This document shows, piece after piece, positions 60,198 through 64,000 of a stretch of DNA of 64,000 bases. Made by a program: the position numbers and the translations under genes. How positions within the stretch are numbered: position 1 is the stretch's first letter; the number at the start of each line of letters is the position of its first letter. The notes under the pieces were generated by a model. It was given only the letters and a program-made list of their open reading frames with translations, searched no databases and had not been told where the DNA came from. The stretch is from Chytridium lagenaria (lineage: Eukaryota; Chytridiomycota; Chytridiomycetes; Chytridiales; Chytridiaceae): positions 115,471-179,470 of the forward strand of contig JAHLKC010000081.1 of the NCBI GenBank assembly GCA_025449115.1, given 5' to 3'.

Positions 60198-60703
60198 TGT
60201 TGAATACTTGTTGTTCACGGGGCTCAATTAAAAACAAAGTTAAACGCACTTTTGCTCGAACAACGTTCTTAATTTATTTCAACTCAAAACACGAGTCTTT
60301 AAATACTGAAACAAAACGAACAAGTAAAGAGGAAAGATAACACAAAGGTAAACCTATCGGAGACGCGTACACTCACGCGTTAAACTCTCCACTACAAAGA
60401 TAAACAAATCAGAGAGCCTTGACGGAAACAAAGGGAATAAAGGCTAGAAGGGAATATCCAATCACAAACAGGTAGAGTTATAATTAAAGTGGCATAAAGA
60501 AAATAAACCAATAAGGGAAGGTAAATCAAAGTGGGAAATTAAAATGAGTCCAGAATGTAAATGAGAAGTCCAGTGGGCGCGTTCGCGCTCAACTCTAATG
60601 ACGCGTAAATTCCAGAGCACTCTAGTGTTGCGCCCGACGCCGCGGACTAATGGTGCGAGTGATCCTGACGCGTCCTCGTGAGTCAAGTGAGCGAAACCCA
60701 ACA
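60198..60703 (-). repeat. 3' LTR of copia element B2, full length
   Basis: 506 bp, TGTTGGG...TATTCAACA on the element strand, preceded by the polypurine tract AAAGGGGGAGAA at 60704-60715 (reverse). It contains four ACGCGT hexamers at 60363-60368, 60375-60380, 60601-60606 and 60668-60673. It ends directly against family A internal sequence. Confidence 0.93.
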
Positions 60704-60727
60704 TTCTCCCCCTTTCGTGAACTTTAC

Positions 60728-63254
60728 TCACGACTTCTCTGGTTCCCCCATCTCTGAAGCATCATCATCAACTACTACCATTCCCACGCGTTCACGACAC
60801 CTCTCCAGGTCTCTACGCGCCAGCCCCTTCGTGAGCATGTCTGCAGGCTGTTCCTTGGTTCCAATGTGCTCCACCTGAAGCAAACGCTTGGCAACGCGAT
60901 CTCTAACCGCGTGGAACCGAAGATCCACGTGTCGCGTCCTCGAGCTGATGATGGGGTTCTTTGCAATGGCCTCTGCTACCGTGTTATCACACCAAAGCGT
61001 TGGTGGATCGTCGAAGGAGTATCCTATCTCCTCCAGGAGCTGCTTCAACCAGATGAGTTCCGATGATGCCTCACTCAACGCGACATACTCGGCCTCTGCG
61101 CTGGAAACAGCTACTGACGCTTGTTTACGCGCACCCCACATCACAGCTCCTACATTCAGCATGATGACAAATCCACTGATTGACTTCTTCTCGTCCGGAT
61201 CGTTCCCAAGATCCGCGTCGCTGAATCCTTCAAGCTTCAACTTGTTCCCTTGACGCGAATAGCTTATGCCCAAGCTACGCGTCAACTGTAAATACCCGAC
61301 TAAATCACGAGCACACTCCCCAGTGCTCGTGTCCAGGACGCGCCTGGTAGCGCGCCAGCATTCCAACTGCAAATGCCACGTCGGGACGCGAATTAAACCA
61401 TCGCGTACATCAATGAACCGACCACAGTTCGATAGGCTAGTCCCTCCACTTCTTTCCAATGGAGTCTCGTTGTCTTCAACGCGTCTGAGACGCGTTCCAG
61501 GCCTTAGCGGAAGCTTCTTGAGATGTCCTTCTGGCACTCGTAGCTTCTTCATCATCGAGATGATATAGGCCTCCTGCTTGATACGCACACACCTCTCGTG
61601 TTGATTGTAGCGAACTTGGGTTCCAACCGCGTATCTTGGCTCCCCCTGGCTTGTGACCGTAAACCGACGCTTGAGATCGTCTTGAAACGCGTCTGCCTCT
61701 TCCTGATCAGGACACGCGTGCACTAGGTCGTCAACATAGACAACCAGTAACGATAACCTCTCGCCGTTGCGTCGGTAGTAAAGACAGGGATCCGAGAGCG
61801 AACGTGTGAAGCCTATCGAGATGAGAAACTCATCCAACACCTCGTTCCATCCAAGAGGTGATTGCTTCAAACCATACAAGGTCTTCAAGAGAAGACAAAC
61901 CCAGTCTTCCTTCCCAACAATCACAAAACCCTCTGGTTGCTCGATGTATATCTCCTCCTTGAGATTGCCGTTGAGAAACGCCGTCTTGACGTCGTATTGG
62001 CGTAACACCATCCCCTCGTGAGCTGCCACCGCGAGTGCTGTCCGAAAGGTCGCCCCTTTCATCACTGGCGCGTAAGTCTCCAAGTAGTCCACGCCTTCTT
62101 TCTGCGAATATCCCTTCGCAACGAATCGAGCTTTTCTTCTTTCCACGGAGCCGTTTTCCTTTCGCTTGTAACGGAGCACCCATCCACTCTTGATGATGTG
62201 CTTGCCCTTTGGTCGAGGCACCAGACGCCATGTCTGATGCTCCAGCAACGACTGGTACTCCTCCTGAAGCGCCTTCAACCATTCTTCTGAATCGACACGT
62301 CCCAACGCGTCCTCAACGGTTGCTGGATCTGTCACGTCCTCGTCCCTCATCACGGTAACGGTGTGTGCTGCAGGATTACGTGGAGCAGGAGCTTGCTTTC
62401 CTGGAGCTTGAGCCTTAAAACCATTCTGCATTTGCTGGCCTCCTCTCTCTCAGGGAATAACGACGAGTGCCTTCCTCTGCTGGTGGTGTTGCTGGTACCG
62501 GGAGACGTGAAATGCTGCGTGTAGCGCGTTGAGGAGTCCTTCTTGGCGAGGTTGGCGCGTCTTCGAACTCTTCTGACGCGTCGTTCTCTTCCTGAGCATC
62601 CTCGACATCATCCTCCAACGCTTCGCTGTCTTCACTGACCTGTGACGCGTTATCTCCATCATCCTCAGAGCTCAATGACTCATCTTCGGAATCCTCGGAG
62701 TCTTCATCGCTCCCCCAACTCCCTGAATCGCTTCCCACCTTGTCCAGCAGCTTCCTGTGTACCTTCCAGGTGGACACGTCTGCGTCGTGTCCTTCCCACA
62801 CTCCAGTGTTCAACTCGTCAAACACAACAGTCTTGCTGCGCACTACTTTCTTCGTGACTGGGTCATAAAGGCGATATCCCATTGCCTCATATCCCAAGAA
62901 AATGCATTTGCGCGCGTTCTTCTCCATCTTCTTCCGTCGTTCCTTTGGGACGTGCGCGTAACATGCGCAACCGAAGATTCGAACGCGTTTAAGGTTAGGC
63001 TTCCTTCCCGTGAAGCCTTCCAGAGGTGAAATCCCATCCTTACGAGGAGATCGATTGTACAAGTACGTGGCACACGTAACGGCCTCTCCCCAGAATTTGT
63101 CATCAAGACTCGCGTCGCTAAGCATGCACTTTGCCTTCTCAATGAGCGACCGATTCATTCTTTCCGCAACACCGTTTTGCTGAGGCGTGGTAGGGCATGG
63201 TGAACGTGAGCTTGATGCCTTCCTCCAGGCACCATGCCTCCAGCTGCTTGTTCT
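60728..63254 (-). pseudogene. Ty1/copia family B pol, copy B2 (5'-truncated)
   Basis: From 63254 the sequence enters in the integrase core (a break near 63180, then NGVAERMNRSL at 63158). The integrase C terminus and an acidic Asp/Ser/Glu linker follow. A frame break near 62415-62431 in a short A run leads to the long RT/RNase H frame 62431-60728: SEEWLKALQEEYQSLLEHQT, KARFVAKGYSQKEG, YDVKTAFLNGNL, the YVDD active site in LLVVYVDDLVHACPD, then DADLGNDPDEKKSISGFVIM and AEAEYVALSEASSELIWLKQ, with the stop at 60728. Gag, protease and most of integrase are absent because an A-type LTR begins at 63255. It is nearly identical to B1 where they overlap, so both are recent. Confidence 0.94.
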
Positions 63255-63619
63255 TGTTGGGTTTATTCATCTTTCTATTTTGTTTTTCTCACCCACATTC
63301 GTTATTTTGTCTAAGTTATTTTTCCCCGAACCTATTGTTTACGCGTTATTTTAAGTTTTGAGTTGATCAGTTTATTGAGCTCCTCATTCCATTGAGGAAG
63401 CGTTAATCCCTTTAACCTTATTACTTTATGTTTTATTTATGATACGTAATTGGAGGGATTTACGGGTCATGAGTTCTGGTGTAAATCCCCACCCTCTACA
63501 TGTATTGCGAAAAGGTGTTAACATTAATATATGGAAGTTCAGTAGTAATCACCTCCGGTCACCGCTGGAGACTCCGTCATCGTTTAATTCTCTTTATTAG
63601 TAATTATAATTTACCGTAA
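63255..63619 (+). repeat. A-type LTR, plus orientation, truncating element B2
   Basis: It starts TGTTGGGTTTATTC at 63255, immediately after B2 integrase sequence, and follows the A-type LTR through the TCCATTGAGGAAGCG and CACCGCTGGAGAC blocks to about 63619. There the expected TTGAGCCC...CCCTACA end is missing. No target duplication can be shown because the right end is lost. Confidence 0.85.
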
Positions 63620-63620
63620 T

Positions 63621-63682
63621 TTTGATGGTCATGACCCGACAGTCCGCTGTTAATTAAATTCGGTCGGGTCATGACCGTCAAA
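63621..63682. repeat. Inverted repeat (20-bp arms), possible transposon end
   Basis: Arm TTTGATGGTCATGACCCGAC at 63621-63640 pairs with GTCGGGTCATGACCGTCAAA at 63663-63682, with one mismatch (T/C) and a 22-base AT-rich loop. It lies exactly where the A-type LTR homology stops, and a transposase-like ORF follows. It could be a terminal inverted repeat or the hairpin of a terminator; no second end is inside the window. Confidence 0.7.
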
Positions 63683-63808
63683 CGTTTTTTTTTTTCTTAT
63701 TAATTAATAAATTAATAAAAAAGGGTTTTACGTTTGTTCTCTATAGAAAAGCGATTTTCCTTATTTACAAGGATTTTGGATGTCCAGTCGTTGTAAACCT
63801 CCAAAAAG

Positions 63809-64000
63809 ATGTTGTCAGCTATGCCAGAAACAGGCGGCAACCTCCAAAAGATAAAAACCATCCTCACAATTGAGCAGAAGATGAGACTTGTTCAGCGCTA
63901 CAACTCTGCTGCTGCTTTCAAGGGGATCACGAGACATAGATTCGCAGTTCTAAACAATGTTGATCACAAAGCCTTGAATAAATGGATTCAGCAATACGCT
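63809..64000 (+). CDS. Partial ORF with helix-turn-helix-like N terminus
   Basis: Met at 63809 opens a frame that runs off the window. It has short helices resembling the DNA-binding start of pogo/CENP-B or similar transposases: ILTIEQKMRLVQRYN, then FAVLNNVDHKALNKWIQQYA, a typical ExK..lv..Y...KW spacing. The identity is not established with 64 residues. Its position after an inverted repeat favours a DNA transposon gene. Confidence 0.35.
   Translation, partial: MLSAMPETGGNLQKIKTILTIEQKMRLVQRYNSAAAFKGITRHRFAVLNNVDHKALNKWIQQYA

Overview
This window is eukaryotic and reads as a filamentous fungus, most likely a basidiomycete of the Agaricomycotina type (inference). The grounds are intron-dense housekeeping genes with 43-70 nt GT-AG introns and micro-exons, a tandem family of GPI-anchored fasciclin (FAS1) proteins, an Rmc1/Mic1 orthologue, a KDZ-associated cysteine-cluster gene, and Ty1/copia retrotransposons. 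I saw no bacterial operon signals, tRNA, rRNA or CRISPR.

Layout. 0.4-1.9 kb: a secreted class III (GH18) chitinase-like protein that has lost its catalytic residues (-). 2.7-5.2 kb: an F-box-like protein of unknown role (+). 5.9-11.8 kb: three tandem two-domain fasciclin genes (-). 11.8-15.4 kb: AT-rich intergenic DNA. 15.4-16.7 kb: a short-chain dehydrogenase (+). 17.3-44 kb is a dense housekeeping block: RMC1 (-), Elongator ELP2 (+), an unidentified minus-strand candidate, inorganic pyrophosphatase (+), VPS33 (-), a DNAJC30-like J-protein (+), mitochondrial porin VDAC (+), glutaryl-CoA dehydrogenase (+), a hybrid histidine-kinase-like gene with three receivers (+), ribosomal protein uS12/RPS23 (-), proteasome subunit RPN10 (-) and a C-terminal-motor kinesin-14 (+).

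From 44 kb the window becomes repeat-dominated. It holds a decayed copia RNase H remnant (45.4-46.3 kb), a KDZ-type cysteine-cluster gene with a solo LTR sitting exactly inside one intron (49.7-51.2 kb), minisatellites and a 330-bp satellite-like tandem repeat (51.7-53.5 kb), and nested LTRs (54.2-55.0 kb). It ends in a pile-up of copia elements of two families, A and B (55.0-63.6 kb), then an inverted-repeat hairpin and the start of a helix-turn-helix-like ORF.

How the genes fit together: RMC1 and VPS33 both serve endolysosomal trafficking, and VDAC, GCDH, the J-protein and possibly the SDR point to mitochondria and metabolism. These genes share no operon-like control. Many neighbours are divergent pairs (RPN10/kinesin share a 106-bp start-to-start region) or tightly convergent pairs.

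Important caveat: nearly every strongly conserved gene carries one or more single-base frame breaks, often in or near homopolymers. Exon coordinates below follow splice sites and protein conservation across those breaks. Consensus-level indel error is the likeliest explanation, so the breaks should not be read as pseudogenes without raw-read evidence.
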